The notes beneath the pieces were generated by a model. That model ran no database searches. It had not been told where the DNA came from and saw only the letters and a program-made list of their open reading frames with translations. Made by a program: the position numbers and the translations under genes. Of a DNA stretch of 64,000 bases, positions 55,907-64,000 are shown in pieces; the first letter of the stretch is position 1; each line of letters begins with the position of its first letter. The stretch comes from an uncultured Roseibium sp. (GTDB taxonomy: Bacteria; Pseudomonadota; Alphaproteobacteria; Rhizobiales; Stappiaceae): contig NZ_CANMNP010000014.1 in the NCBI RefSeq assembly GCF_947499295.1, positions 1 through 64,000 of the forward strand, read 5' to 3'.

Positions 55907-56164
55907 GTATCAACGCCTCTTTGTTTCAAATTGGCACAGCCAGTGCCTTCCTGTCTGAGACCTCGCAATCACCATGCCAATATAGGAAGGCGTTAACCTT
56001 TTGTCCGCGGAAAACCGCCAAAATAGGGTCACAAAAGTTAACGAAAGTGTGCGCGACTGGACATTGCGCGGGGAAAACGGGGATATTGCGCGCAACAAGA
56101 AATAGAACTTGCCTTTGCAAAACCGGCAAATCCCGTCCCGTTTTCTGAATCTGTCCTGATTTGA

Positions 56165-56809
56165 TCAGGCGTGAGCCATGACCCCGGCTTTGGGACTTGG
56201 CAACTCAAAGTCGGAAGCGTCCAGGCGCCCCGTTCTTAGAAGATGCTGTAGGCAGACCGTGATCGACATTGCGTCATCGAGCGCATCATGATGACGTCCG
56301 GGCGGGATTGGCAAACCGAAGTACTGTGCAAGTTCTCCGCTCGTCGTCCTGCCGATATCATCCAAGGGCATACCCGCCTTGTTTAAAAGACTTGCCGCGT
56401 TCCCAAACCGGTGGGCCGGAATTGGCGGTGCTACGCCTGCGACGTAGCAGCTAACCGCCATCAGAAACATTTCGTCCTTGCCCCAGGACCACAGCGTTGC
56501 ATCGCCCGCAATTCGGGCCAGGCTCAGATGCGCATCTTCAGGTCTTACTCCTTCGGCATCGATCTGAGCCTGGGTGATACCCGTCAATTCTGTGAAGAAC
56601 GGATCGGCAACAGTCGGCTTTCCATACCGGTCCGCGGTTTTGATAAATACTCGCTCTGTCTCAAGCACACGGAAGCCCGGCTCAAGAGACAGTTTCACGG
56701 CACCAATTTGGGCGACACACGGGTCGGGGTCCAAAGGCCCACACCACATGCGGCCCTTTGCGCCGGGGGCTGTCAGGAACTCGCTGTCAAAGACAATTGT
56801 ATGCGACAT
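56165..56809 (-). CDS. DnaQ-like 3'-5' exonuclease
   Basis: The 214-residue protein has DEDD-type catalytic motifs: ExoI VFDSEFLT at residues 5-12, ExoII-like region around GNAASLL, and ExoIII HDALDDAMSITVCL near residue 173. It probably degrades single-stranded nucleic acid, but its biological role is not evident. The gene stands alone between a gap and the rplT terminator. Confidence 0.78.
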   Translation of the reverse strand: MSHTIVFDSEFLTAPGAKGRMWCGPLDPDPCVAQIGAVKLSLEPGFRVLETERVFIKTADRYGKPTVADPFFTELTGITQAQIDAEGVRPEDAHLSLARIAGDATLWSWGKDEMFLMAVSCYVAGVAPPIPAHRFGNAASLLNKAGMPLDDIGRTTSGELAQYFGLPIPPGRHHDALDDAMSITVCLQHLLRTGRLDASDFELPSPKAGVMAHA

Positions 56810-56886
56810 CCGGCCTTCATCGCTTCTTTTCCGGAGAGTGTCTAGCCTAACTGGGCCGGAACAGCGTGGTCACGCAAACTAAATAA

Positions 56887-56914
56887 AAAGCGCGGCCCGA
56901 TAAGGCCGCGCTTT
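56887..56914 (-). terminator. Rho-independent terminator of rpmI-rplT
   Basis: AAAGCGCGGCC (56887-56897) and GGCCGCGCTTT (56904-56914) form an 11-bp stem around a 6-base loop. On the minus strand a T-rich tract follows, about 29 bp beyond the rplT stop. Confidence 0.88.
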
Positions 56915-56942
56915 AGAGAAATCTTGTTCGTGACTGCCTGGA

Positions 56943-57302
56943 TCAAGCGGTCAGAGCGCCCTGCGCCCTGTCAACCAGAACCTTGAAGGCATCGGGCTGA
57001 TTGATCGCGAGATCGGACAGAATCTTGCGGTCAACTTCAACACCAGCCTTGTTCAGACCGTCGATAAACCGGCCATAGGTCAGGCCGTGCTGACGGGTTG
57101 CCGCATTGATGCGCTGGATCCAGAGCGAACGGAAATTCCGTTTTTTGGCCTTGCGGTCGCGATAAGCGTACTGGCCAGCCTTCTCGACGGCCTGCTTGGC
57201 AACACGGATGGTGCTCTTGCGACGGCCGTAATAACCTTTGGCGGCCTTCAGAACTTTTTTATGACGAGCGTGGGCGGTTACGCCCCGTTTGACGCGTGAC
57301 AT
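56943..57302 (-). CDS. rplT: 50S ribosomal protein L20
   Basis: The 119-residue protein begins [19 protein letters not shown] and has [32 protein letters not shown] (given in part), diagnostic for L20. It binds 23S rRNA early in 50S assembly. It follows rpmI after 26 bp. infC is not adjacent in this window. Confidence 0.97.
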   Translation of the reverse strand: MSRVKRGVTAHARHKKVLKAAKGYYGRRKSTIRVAKQAVEKAGQYAYRDRKAKKRNFRSLWIQRINAATRQHGLTYGRFIDGLNKAGVEVDRKILSDLAINQPDAFKVLVDRAQGALTA

Positions 57303-57328
57303 TTAGGTGATCTCCTTCGGGGCTGGCG

Positions 57329-57526
57329 TTATGCGTAGGGCAGGAACTGCTTCACGATCCGTGCATCCTGATCGCTCAACGTGGTGGTGCCACGGGCGTT
57401 ACGGATGAACTTGTTCGTGCGCTTGATCATGCCATGGCGCTTGCCGGCCTGCGCGGTTTTCACCTTGCCGGTCGCAGTCACTTTAAAGCGCTTTTTGGCG
57501 CCTGACTTTGTCTTCAGCTTGGGCAT
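57329..57526 (-). CDS. rpmI: 50S ribosomal protein L35
   Basis: The 65-residue protein starts [20 protein letters not shown] and contains [17 protein letters not shown], diagnostic for L35. An AAGGAAAGG site lies just before the start. It is the first gene of the rpmI-rplT operon. Confidence 0.97.
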   Translation of the reverse strand: MPKLKTKSGAKKRFKVTATGKVKTAQAGKRHGMIKRTNKFIRNARGTTTLSDQDARIVKQFLPYA

Positions 57527-57839
57527 TTTGCATCCTTTCCTTGGTGCGTCCGCTCAAACGGACGCTTCTTTCTTGGTGCATTCAGAGCCGACACGGCATG
57601 CCCTTGGTTGTCGATGGAGGCCTGCAAGAGAATGCAGAAAACCAGTCCACGACGAGCCGGACGACTCTGGACCGGGCGCTTATATGGGAGGATCCGCGGA
57701 AATGCAACCGGAAACGGGCGTTTCCCGACGCCCTAAAAAGCCCGCACCCGTCGCACTAGCCTGGCGCAACGGGCGTCAAGTGTTCTGATCTTCAAAAGCT
57801 GGATAATCTAAGTCCCGGTTCGAAGTCTCTTCTCAAGAC
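57527..57839 (-). other. rpmI leader region with a hairpin
   Basis: These 313 bp lie between rpmI and the azoreductase gene. A stem of 7 bp, GCGTCCG (57546-57552) and CGGACGC (57559-57565), sits about 20 bp before the rpmI start and could be part of an autoregulatory leader, since L20 or L35 leaders are common in other bacteria. The remainder shows no recognised gene. Confidence 0.5.
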
Positions 57840-58457
57840 CTATACAGCGCGTTTCGCTTCGACCTTGGCCGCTTCCAGCCTGTCGGCAAATGCGTCGGCT
57901 GCCGCAATTGCCGTACCCTGCACATGAACGAATTCAACATTTTCTATGCCAAGGAAGTTCAACAGGAACTCCAGATATGGCTGCACGAAGTTTGCCGCGG
58001 AAAAAGGCTCGCCCGCCAGGTATCCTTCAGCACCATAGGTACAGACAACAACCGCGCGACGCGTTTTGACCAACCCCTTGAAACCGCCTTCTCCAATGGA
58101 AAATGTATGACCGATGCGCGAAATCTGATCGACCCAGGCCTTGAGAGCGGCTGGAATTGAGAAATTGTAGATCGGGACCGCAAGCAAAAGCGTATCTGAT
58201 GCCTGAATTTCTGCGATCAGGCTGTCCGACAAGGCCGTTGCAGCTTGCAGTTCAAGAGGAAGACCATCCTGTGGGGCATAGAATCCTTCAATGGTTTTCT
58301 GGGCGATGAACGGAATAGAACCGTCAGAAACATTTCGGGTAATGACGCTGCATCCCGGATGCTGCGCTCTGAATTCAGCTTCAAAGGCATCTGCCACGGC
58401 TGCAGAATGCGACCCTTCCCGGCGGGAACTTGAATTGATGCGAAGCAACTGTGTCAT
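57840..58457 (-). CDS. azoR: FMN-dependent NADH-azoreductase
   Basis: The 205-residue flavodoxin-like protein has LRINSSSRREGSHSAAVADAF at the N-terminus, VPIYNFSIPAALKAWVDQISR near residue 97, and TYGAEGYLAGEPFSAANFVQPYLEFLLNFLGI in the C-terminal half (given in part), the AzoR pattern. It reduces azo compounds or quinones with NADH and FMN. It is divergent from a LysR gene, which probably controls it. Confidence 0.88.
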   Translation of the reverse strand: MTQLLRINSSSRREGSHSAAVADAFEAEFRAQHPGCSVITRNVSDGSIPFIAQKTIEGFYAPQDGLPLELQAATALSDSLIAEIQASDTLLLAVPIYNFSIPAALKAWVDQISRIGHTFSIGEGGFKGLVKTRRAVVVCTYGAEGYLAGEPFSAANFVQPYLEFLLNFLGIENVEFVHVQGTAIAAADAFADRLEAAKVEAKRAV

Positions 58458-58536
58458 GAACTGACCTCCTTGGTGAATGGCAAGTCGGATTTAATTTCAT
58501 GCGCCAGTTCAAAAAATACGTCGAAACGCATCGAAG

Positions 58537-58555
58537 TCGTGCGTAAACTGCACGA
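58537..58555. promoter_or_regulatory. Candidate LysR box directly before the LysR start
   Basis: Perfect 6-bp arms TCGTGC (58537-58542) and GCACGA (58550-58555) surround 7 bases, and the last base abuts the LysR ATG at 58556. It is a plausible autoregulatory site in the azoR-lysR divergent promoter. Confidence 0.55.
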
Positions 58556-59464
58556 ATGGAACTTTCAACACTCAAGACAGCACTCCTCGTACGCGACCTT
58601 GGCAGCTTTGCTGCCGTTGCCAGACTTCTGGATCTCGACGCTTCAAGCGTGTCGCGCGTCATCGCGCAGCTGGAGCAGGATGTCGGATTTCGGATGTTCC
58701 AGCGAAGCACCCGCAGTCTTGCACCAACAAGCGAAGGGGAACTCTATCTGAACCGCATTGCTCCGCTGTTGGAAGAGCTTGAAGCAGCCGGAGACGAAGC
58801 CCGAACAACGGCTGTTTCTCCGCGGGGAACCTTGCGCATGACAGTCAGCATTTCCTTTGCTCAGGAATGCTTGCTCCCTGTGCTTCCCGAATTCAAGGAC
58901 AGGTATCCGGAAATTGACATTGAGCTTCTGGCCTCGGACGCAAACCTCGATCTAAGGGCAGATGGAATTGACCTTGCCGTCCGGTTCGGTTCCATGCCGA
59001 AAGGAGACTGGATTGTCAGCAAACTGATGACAACGCGTTACCGGGCAGTTGCTTCGCCGGAGTACATCGAAAGAACGGGCCCAGTCCATCACCCGAACGA
59101 CCTGTCGGAGCGGGAGTGTATCCGGTTCGCCATTCCGGGCTTTCGAACCTATTGGCAATTTCGGGAGCAAGACGGTGTGGAGGCCTTCGCCGTCCCGATC
59201 GGTGGCGCGACCGTCATATCTAACGCCTTGTCGATCAGGTCGGCGGCACGTCTCGGCATGGGCATCGCCCTCATGCCGATCATGCTGATCAGCCGGGACC
59301 TGCAAAAAGGCACCCTGATTGACCTTTTTCCGGACTATGCCTGCGCCGCTGCATCCTTTGAAACAGCCGCCTGGCTCGTTTACCCGAGCAGATCTTATCT
59401 GCCACAGAAAGTCAGGGTGATGATCGATTTTCTGAAAGAGCATTACGGGCGGCCAGCAGTCTGA
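58556..59464 (+). CDS. LysR-family regulator
   Basis: The 302-residue protein has a LysR winged helix (residues 1-60, with SFAAVARLLDLDASSVSRVIAQLE) and a substrate-binding domain. The latter begins near residue 90 with GTLRMTVSISFAQECLLPVLPEF. It resembles the CrgA/DsdC-like group that regulates nearby dehydrogenases or quinone reductases. It has no visible ribosome-binding site before its ATG, so it may be poorly or leaderlessly translated. It is divergent from azoR. Confidence 0.9.
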   Translation: MELSTLKTALLVRDLGSFAAVARLLDLDASSVSRVIAQLEQDVGFRMFQRSTRSLAPTSEGELYLNRIAPLLEELEAAGDEARTTAVSPRGTLRMTVSISFAQECLLPVLPEFKDRYPEIDIELLASDANLDLRADGIDLAVRFGSMPKGDWIVSKLMTTRYRAVASPEYIERTGPVHHPNDLSERECIRFAIPGFRTYWQFREQDGVEAFAVPIGGATVISNALSIRSAARLGMGIALMPIMLISRDLQKGTLIDLFPDYACAAASFETAAWLVYPSRSYLPQKVRVMIDFLKEHYGRPAV

Positions 59465-59480
59465 CCGCCCTGATACCGTG

Positions 59481-60473
59481 TCAGGCGTTCACATCGACCA
59501 CAACACGACCCTTCACCTGCCCCTTGAGAATATGGGCTCCCAATTTGGGTAAATCCTCCAGTGTCGCGGGCTGGATCATTGCCTCGAGCTTATCCATGGG
59601 CAGGTCCTTGGCCAGCCTCTCCCAGGCCTTCAGACGTGCGTCATAGGGCTTCATCACGCTGTCGATGCCTAGAAGATTGACACCGCGGAGCAGGAAGGGA
59701 ACGACGGTTGCCGGCAATGCAGCACCACCGGCCAGACCAACCGCAGCAACGGACGCACCGTATTTCATCTGACCCAGAACCCTTGCAAGCATCGAACCGC
59801 CAACCGCATCGATGCAGCCGGCCCAGGTTTCCGATTCCAGAGGACGTTTGACGGTCTCAGCGACATCGTCTCGAGGCACAATGCGGCTGGCACCGAGCGA
59901 TTTCAGATAGTCCCAGGTGCTTTCGCGCCCTGTAACAGCGGCGACTTCGTAGCCGAGATTGGCCAAAATGGCCGTCGCGACAGATCCAACACCACCTGCG
60001 GCTCCCGTCACCAGAACAGGACCGTTTTCAGGCTTCAGGCCATGCTCTTCCAATGCCATCACCGCCAGCATGGCGGTGAAACCGGCTGTTCCGATCGCCA
60101 TGGCATTCCGGGTGCTCAAACCTTCCGGTAAAGGCACCAGCCATTCGCCCTTCACGCAGGCCTTTTGCGCGTATCCGCCCCACCACGCTTCGCCGACGCG
60201 CCAACCGGTCAGCACAACCTTGTCGCCCGGCTTGTACCAATCGTCGTTGGACTCCTCGACCGTGCCTGCGAAATCAATGCCCGGAACATGCGGGTAGTTT
60301 CTGACCAGTCCGCCGCCCGGTCCCACGCACAAACCGTCCTTATAGTTCAGGGTCGAATAATCCACCGCAACGGTCACATCGCCAGCAGGCAATTGTGTCA
60401 GATCAATTTCCTGAACGGAGGCATTGGTCTTGCCGTCTTCATCCTTGTCGACAATTAGGGCTTTGAACGTCAT
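59481..60473 (-). CDS. acuI: Acryloyl-CoA reductase (AcuI/YhdH-type)
   Basis: The 330-residue medium-chain dehydrogenase has LNYKDGLCVGPGGGLVRNYPHVPGIDFAGTV (given in part), GWRVGEAWWGGYAQKA, and the NADPH motif VTGAAGGVGSVATAIL. It lacks the zinc ligands of alcohol dehydrogenases, as expected of the YhdH/AcuI group. AcuI reduces toxic acryloyl-CoA to propionyl-CoA. Its position 14 bp after dmdB, in a run with dmdA, supports AcuI over the generic YhdH. It is the last gene of the operon. Confidence 0.88.
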   Translation of the reverse strand: MTFKALIVDKDEDGKTNASVQEIDLTQLPAGDVTVAVDYSTLNYKDGLCVGPGGGLVRNYPHVPGIDFAGTVEESNDDWYKPGDKVVLTGWRVGEAWWGGYAQKACVKGEWLVPLPEGLSTRNAMAIGTAGFTAMLAVMALEEHGLKPENGPVLVTGAAGGVGSVATAILANLGYEVAAVTGRESTWDYLKSLGASRIVPRDDVAETVKRPLESETWAGCIDAVGGSMLARVLGQMKYGASVAAVGLAGGAALPATVVPFLLRGVNLLGIDSVMKPYDARLKAWERLAKDLPMDKLEAMIQPATLEDLPKLGAHILKGQVKGRVVVDVNA

Positions 60474-60487
60474 TTCATCTGGTCCTG

Positions 60488-62122
60488 TTAAACTGTTGTT
60501 TCGGCAATTAACCTGGCCTGCTTGCGCAGGACAAATTTCTGGATCTTACCGGTCGCGGTCTTGGGCAGCTCGGTGAAGACAATCTTCTTGGGTCGCTTGA
60601 AGCCGGCCATGTTCTCACGGCAAAAGGCAATCAGGCTTTCCTCCGTTTCCGCGCTGCCATCCCTCAGCTCGACAAAGGCGCAAGGAACCTCGCCCCAGGT
60701 TTCATCGGGCAAGGCAACGACGGCGGCCAGCACCACGTCCGGATGCCTGTGCAACACGCCCTCGACTTCGACGGAGGAAATATTCTCTCCGCCTGAGATT
60801 ATCACATCCTTCAACCTGTCCCGGATCTGGATATAGCCGTTTTGGTGGCGAATGGCAGCATCGCCGGAGTTGAACCGGCCACCGGAAAACCCATCGGCTG
60901 TTGCCTCCGGGTTCTTGTAGTAGCCTTTCATTACCGTGTTGCTTCTGATGACAATCTCGCCTTGCGTTTCCCCATCCCAGGGAACAGGCGCTCCGGTGTC
61001 GCGGTTGATCACGTCAATCTCTTCCGTCATCGGAAAACCGACACCCTGCCACGATTGCCGCTCAGCCTGTACGTCCGCAGACAATTCGTCCCATTCCTCG
61101 CGCCACAAACATTGAGCAACATGTCCATAGGTCTCTGTCAGGCCATAGACTTGCATCACTTCCAGGCCCAACTGCCTTACGCCGGCAAGAACAGATGCTG
61201 GAGGCGGTGCACCCGCGGTCATGACCTTGACCTTGTGGCTGATGGCCCTTCGTTGACCTTCTGGCGTGTTTAATAGCATGGAGAGCACAATCGGCGCTCC
61301 GCCGAGATGCGTGATCCGGTGTTCGGCAATCAGCCTGAAAACCGCCTCGCCGGTTATCTGGCGGATACAGACAATCGTCCCGGCCATCAGTGTCATGGTC
61401 CAGGCGTGACACCAGCCGTTGCAGTGAAACATCGGCACAGAATAAAGATAGACAGGATGGCGCGGCAATTCCCACGCCTGGGGCGTGCCCATGCACATGA
61501 GGTATGCGCCGCGATGATGATAGACAACACCTTTGGGTCGCCCTGAGGTTCCCGACGTATAATTGAGGGCAAGTGCGTCCCATTCGTCGTTGGGCCCTTG
61601 CCACCGAAAATTCGGATCACCTTCCCGCACCAGCTGGTCATAGGTCAACGACCCGATGCAAGCCCCGCCGGGGCCGTAAGCGTCAACGATATTGACGGCC
61701 GGAACGATAGCTTCGTTGAGTTCGAATGCTTTTGTGACGACATCAGAAAAAGCCGTATCGACAAAGACCAGCTTCGCGTCGCTGTGATCCAGGATGTAAG
61801 CGACCGTTTCGGGTTCAAGCCTCGTATTGATCGTGTTCAGCACCGCACCTGTCAAAGGCACGGCATAGTGCAGTTCGAACATTTCCGGGGTGTTCGCTGC
61901 CATGACGGAAACCGTGTCTCCCGGCCTGATTCCCAACGCGACCAGTTGGGCCGCGACCCTGCAGACACGGTCCTTGACTTCGGACCATGAGTATCGGCGC
62001 TCGTTGTAAATGATGGCGGTTCGCTCAGGGAAGATCGCCGCCGTCCTTTCGAGAAAGGAAAGCGGTGACAAGGGCACGTAGTTGGCTGCTTGCCTGGAGA
62101 AGGCGTTGTAGTGCTCCTTCAT
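60488..62122 (-). CDS. dmdB: Acyl-CoA ligase, probably 3-methylmercaptopropionate-CoA ligase
   Basis: The 544-residue adenylating enzyme has the AMP-binding motif NYTSGTSGRPKGVVYHHRGA near residue 185, YGLTETYGHVAQ at about 328, and the C-terminal IQIRDRLKDVIISGGENISS with the final PKTATGKIQKF. These are ANL-superfamily hallmarks. Its start is separated from the dmdA stop by one base. Next to dmdA, the most likely substrate is 3-methylmercaptopropionate, the product of DMSP demethylation. A medium-chain fatty acid is an alternative, because the family is broad. Confidence 0.82.
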   Translation of the reverse strand: MKEHYNAFSRQAANYVPLSPLSFLERTAAIFPERTAIIYNERRYSWSEVKDRVCRVAAQLVALGIRPGDTVSVMAANTPEMFELHYAVPLTGAVLNTINTRLEPETVAYILDHSDAKLVFVDTAFSDVVTKAFELNEAIVPAVNIVDAYGPGGACIGSLTYDQLVREGDPNFRWQGPNDEWDALALNYTSGTSGRPKGVVYHHRGAYLMCMGTPQAWELPRHPVYLYSVPMFHCNGWCHAWTMTLMAGTIVCIRQITGEAVFRLIAEHRITHLGGAPIVLSMLLNTPEGQRRAISHKVKVMTAGAPPPASVLAGVRQLGLEVMQVYGLTETYGHVAQCLWREEWDELSADVQAERQSWQGVGFPMTEEIDVINRDTGAPVPWDGETQGEIVIRSNTVMKGYYKNPEATADGFSGGRFNSGDAAIRHQNGYIQIRDRLKDVIISGGENISSVEVEGVLHRHPDVVLAAVVALPDETWGEVPCAFVELRDGSAETEESLIAFCRENMAGFKRPKKIVFTELPKTATGKIQKFVLRKQARLIAETTV

Positions 62123-62123
62123 C

Positions 62124-63245
62124 TCAGGGCTCCTGGTGAATAAACGGCTTTTCCCAGACTGTGGCGGTTCTCATACCGTGCGGGGTGTCGACCTGTACCT
62201 TGGTTCCATCATCCCAATGCGTCATGCGCACCATGCCGAGCGCGACATTGGTCCGGTAATCCGGGGAATAGGCTGCCGAGCTCACCGTGCCGACCTGGCG
62301 GCCGCCTGCAATTATCGGCCAGAGTTCATCGCACGGCGGCACTGGATCACCGTCAATGGCTACGCTGCGGATTTGTCGGACGGGCCCTTCCACGGCAACC
62401 CGCAGCAGCGCATCCCTGCCGATGCAGCCGATTGCGTCCTTTGTCTGGCAGAACCGCCCCAACCCGCATTCATGGGGCGTGTTGTTTCGGGTCATGTCAT
62501 TGCCATAGGACAGCAACTGGCCTTCGATCCGCTCAATCAGGTTCGGGCAACCAGCACGGACATCCATGTCTTCACCGGCCTCCATCAAGGCGTCCCAGAC
62601 AGGTTCGCCGAGATCGAACCCTTCAACATAGAGTTCAAAGCCCCCCTGTTTTGAGTAGCCTGACCGGGCCAGAACCAGCCTCTGGCCCTCAAACTCGACA
62701 TAGTCATAGTGAAAGAAACGAATGGAGCGGATCCGCTCTCCAAAGACACGCGCCACCAGGTCTTCGGCTTTCGGCCCCTGGATCGCAAGCGGAGCGACAT
62801 CCGGTTCATCGACATCGACCTCCAGCCGGAAAGCATGAGCGAGGCCCTTTATCCAGAACAGAAGATCGCTATCCGCCACTGACACCCAAAACTTGTCTTC
62901 GGCAAGTTTCGTCGTCACCGGGTCATTCAGCATGCCACCGGTTTCATCGACCATCGGCGTGTAGTAGCACCGCTCTTCAGTCATGCCGGACAGATCGCGC
63001 GGCGTCAGCATCTGAGCCAAACGTGCTGCGTCAGGCCCCCAAAGTTCCACCTGCCGCTCGCATGAAACATCCCAAAGCTGAACTTTGGATTTCAGGTGAC
63101 GATAGTCCGCTTCCACACTCTCAAACACCGTCGGCAAGAGCATATGGTTATAGACCGTGTATCCCTTGACACCGGCGGCCTGAACGCGGCGTGAAAACGG
63201 CGTCTTTCGGGTACGGCGGGAAACTGAAAGCGCGGGGACCTGCAT
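62124..63245 (-). CDS. dmdA: DMSP demethylase
   Basis: The 373-residue GcvT-fold protein transfers a methyl group from dimethylsulfoniopropionate to tetrahydrofolate. It has a GcvT-like N-terminus (VQAAGVKGYTVYNHMLLPT), VQLWDVSCERQVELWGPDAA, a folate-site region (MLNDPVTTKLAEDKFWVSVADSD) and SGYSKQGGFELYVEG. The length is close to DmdA (about 370). The close neighbours dmdB and acuI support DmdA over glycine cleavage T. The start at 63245 follows AAAGGAGATCGAA, and the 19 residues upstream are unrelated. Confidence 0.88.
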   Translation of the reverse strand: MQVPALSVSRRTRKTPFSRRVQAAGVKGYTVYNHMLLPTVFESVEADYRHLKSKVQLWDVSCERQVELWGPDAARLAQMLTPRDLSGMTEERCYYTPMVDETGGMLNDPVTTKLAEDKFWVSVADSDLLFWIKGLAHAFRLEVDVDEPDVAPLAIQGPKAEDLVARVFGERIRSIRFFHYDYVEFEGQRLVLARSGYSKQGGFELYVEGFDLGEPVWDALMEAGEDMDVRAGCPNLIERIEGQLLSYGNDMTRNNTPHECGLGRFCQTKDAIGCIGRDALLRVAVEGPVRQIRSVAIDGDPVPPCDELWPIIAGGRQVGTVSSAAYSPDYRTNVALGMVRMTHWDDGTKVQVDTPHGMRTATVWEKPFIHQEP

Positions 63246-63256
63246 TTCGATCTCCT

Positions 63257-63883
63257 TTATGCAGCCTGTTCGGCAGCCGGACCTGACCAGTCGATTTGGC
63301 AAATCTCAGCGCTGCGGCCGTCGAAATCCCAAACCCGACCATAGGCCCGCACGCGGCCCTGCGTTGCCGTGGCAACAGTGATATCCCGGCCCATCCAGTA
63401 TTCCGTGTTGGAAATAACGATGTCTTCATCAGGATTTGCACCCGGCACCGGCACGACTTCACCTTTGATGGCCTTGCCCACGACCAAACGGCGCGTCTTG
63501 CCCTCATTTGTGTAAGACACCGGCGCGCGCTCTGCTCCGAGAAACTCACTCACGAGCACCTTGAACAATCCGGTCGTCCCCCGGGCCTGGCCGGAGAAAA
63601 TCTTTACAAGACCTTCAAAGGCCGTATCACTCGCGCGTTCATCAATGAAAACCGCGGCCTTCCAGTTACCACGCGCCATCAGTCCGGGAATTTCAATCAG
63701 CAGCCCGATGTTCAGACCGGACAGATCTTCACCCTGATAGTGCCCTTCGTCGATGCGAATACCACCCCAGGTCTGACAGTACCCCTCGGTCGGCGGATGC
63801 TTTCCGAGCGACACCACGCACGGACAGAAAACCGTGCAGTTGCAGTTCAAGATCAATTCACCGCGAATGGCCCATCCGGACAT
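63257..63883 (-). CDS. DUF1326 family protein with two N-terminal Cys motifs
   Basis: The 208-residue cytosolic protein has CNC and CPC motifs in an LNCNCTVFCPCVVS segment at residues 12-25, and a DUF1326 body with GNWKAAVFIDERASDTAFEGL and IVISNTEYWMGRDITV. DUF1326 genes often accompany a DUF2182 membrane protein gene. Its function is unknown, and the cysteine pairs suggest metal binding. It ends 11 bp before the dmdA start, and so sits in the DMSP operon. Confidence 0.82.
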   Translation of the reverse strand: MSGWAIRGELILNCNCTVFCPCVVSLGKHPPTEGYCQTWGGIRIDEGHYQGEDLSGLNIGLLIEIPGLMARGNWKAAVFIDERASDTAFEGLVKIFSGQARGTTGLFKVLVSEFLGAERAPVSYTNEGKTRRLVVGKAIKGEVVPVPGANPDEDIVISNTEYWMGRDITVATATQGRVRAYGRVWDFDGRSAEICQIDWSGPAAEQAA

Positions 63884-63894
63884 CAGTTTCTCCC

Positions 63895-64000
63895 TAGACT
63901 GATTGCGTTGTTACGAGGGGCAGGAGGACCACAGTCAGTCCCGCCAGAATTAGAAAAACACCAAGCGGCACGCTGACCCAGGAACCGATCTGCGGCAGTT
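63895..64000 (-). CDS. C-terminal end of a membrane protein gene (partial)
   Basis: The last 35 codons of a frame ending with TAG at 63895-63897 encode one hydrophobic helix (VPLGVFLILAGLTVVLLPLV) and a short polar tail. The body lies beyond the window. It is 11 bp upstream of the DUF1326 gene and in the same direction, so it may be the DUF2182 partner often found with DUF1326. That identity is inference. Confidence 0.5.

Noticed and set aside
1..64000. tRNA or rRNA genes, CRISPR arrays, insertion sequences, integrase genes
   Set aside because: No cloverleaf-like genes, spaced direct repeats of CRISPR type, or transposase or integrase motifs were seen in this window. Shorter or divergent RNA genes could be missed by eye.

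Overview
The window is alphaproteobacterial chromosome. Base composition, gene families and gene order (DapF-MtaB-FtsY, MetX-MetW, HisC with cyclohexadienyl dehydrogenase, PhaA-PhaB-PhaR, TRAP transporters, and a dmdA-dmdB-acuI run for dimethylsulfoniopropionate, DMSP) fit a marine member of the Stappiaceae, such as Roseibium/Labrenzia. That assignment is inferred from gene content, not from a phylogenetic marker. I saw no rRNA or tRNA gene, CRISPR array or transposase.

Layout. 1-3.2 kb is the end of an integrated element: a KAP-type P-loop NTPase, the start of an overlapping gene, and a DNA primase/helicase that has lost its N-terminus where it is fused to the 5' end of a VOC-family gene. 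3.6-11.4 kb is a catabolic cluster: PfkB kinase, HpaI-type aldolase, an AroE-like dehydrogenase, a TRAP transporter, a Gfo/Idh/MocA oxidoreductase and a GntR regulator. A perfect 13-bp palindrome occurs in both promoter regions of this cluster. 11.4-19 kb holds a GFA-family gene, a WYL regulator, a GMC oxidoreductase, a zinc metallopeptidase and the housekeeping set dapF-mtaB-ftsY. 19-22 kb is a repeat-rich autotransporter with an 8-bp tandem repeat just upstream. 22.2-28.4 kb is a ROK-controlled ABC transporter of the ferric/hexose-phosphate type, followed by a PP2C-like phosphatase gene. The divergent promoter holds a 35-bp palindrome.

28.4-33.2 kb has a cupin, glyoxalase II, a methyltransferase and a chemoreceptor. 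33.7-42.7 kb is core metabolism: metW-metX, chorismate mutase-hisC-tyrosine dehydrogenase, a prenyl synthase, cfa, mtgA and rpmF. 43.5-44.7 kb is an AT-rich patch with an orphan membrane protein that has no ATG start. 44.7-51.6 kb has a DUF3299 lipoprotein-like gene, a peroxiredoxin-like/NTF2-like pair with a divergent TetR, and the polyhydroxybutyrate genes phaB, phaA and phaR. 51.8-59.5 kb has gamma-glutamyltransferase, a Tat-exported multicopper oxidase, small unknown genes, an exonuclease, rpmI-rplT, and a divergent azoreductase/LysR pair. 59.5-64 kb is a tightly packed operon, read leftwards: a membrane-protein end, a DUF1326 gene, dmdA, dmdB and acuI, for DMSP demethylation.

Likely joint functions: uptake and breakdown of a carboxylated sugar or polyol (TRAP cluster), import of a phosphorylated or chelated solute (ABC-ROK cluster), carbon storage as PHB, and use of DMSP carbon and sulfur. 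The strongest candidates for something undescribed are the KAP two-gene unit at the left edge, the PP2C-like gene in a transporter operon, and the cysteine-rich DUF1326 gene in the DMSP operon.
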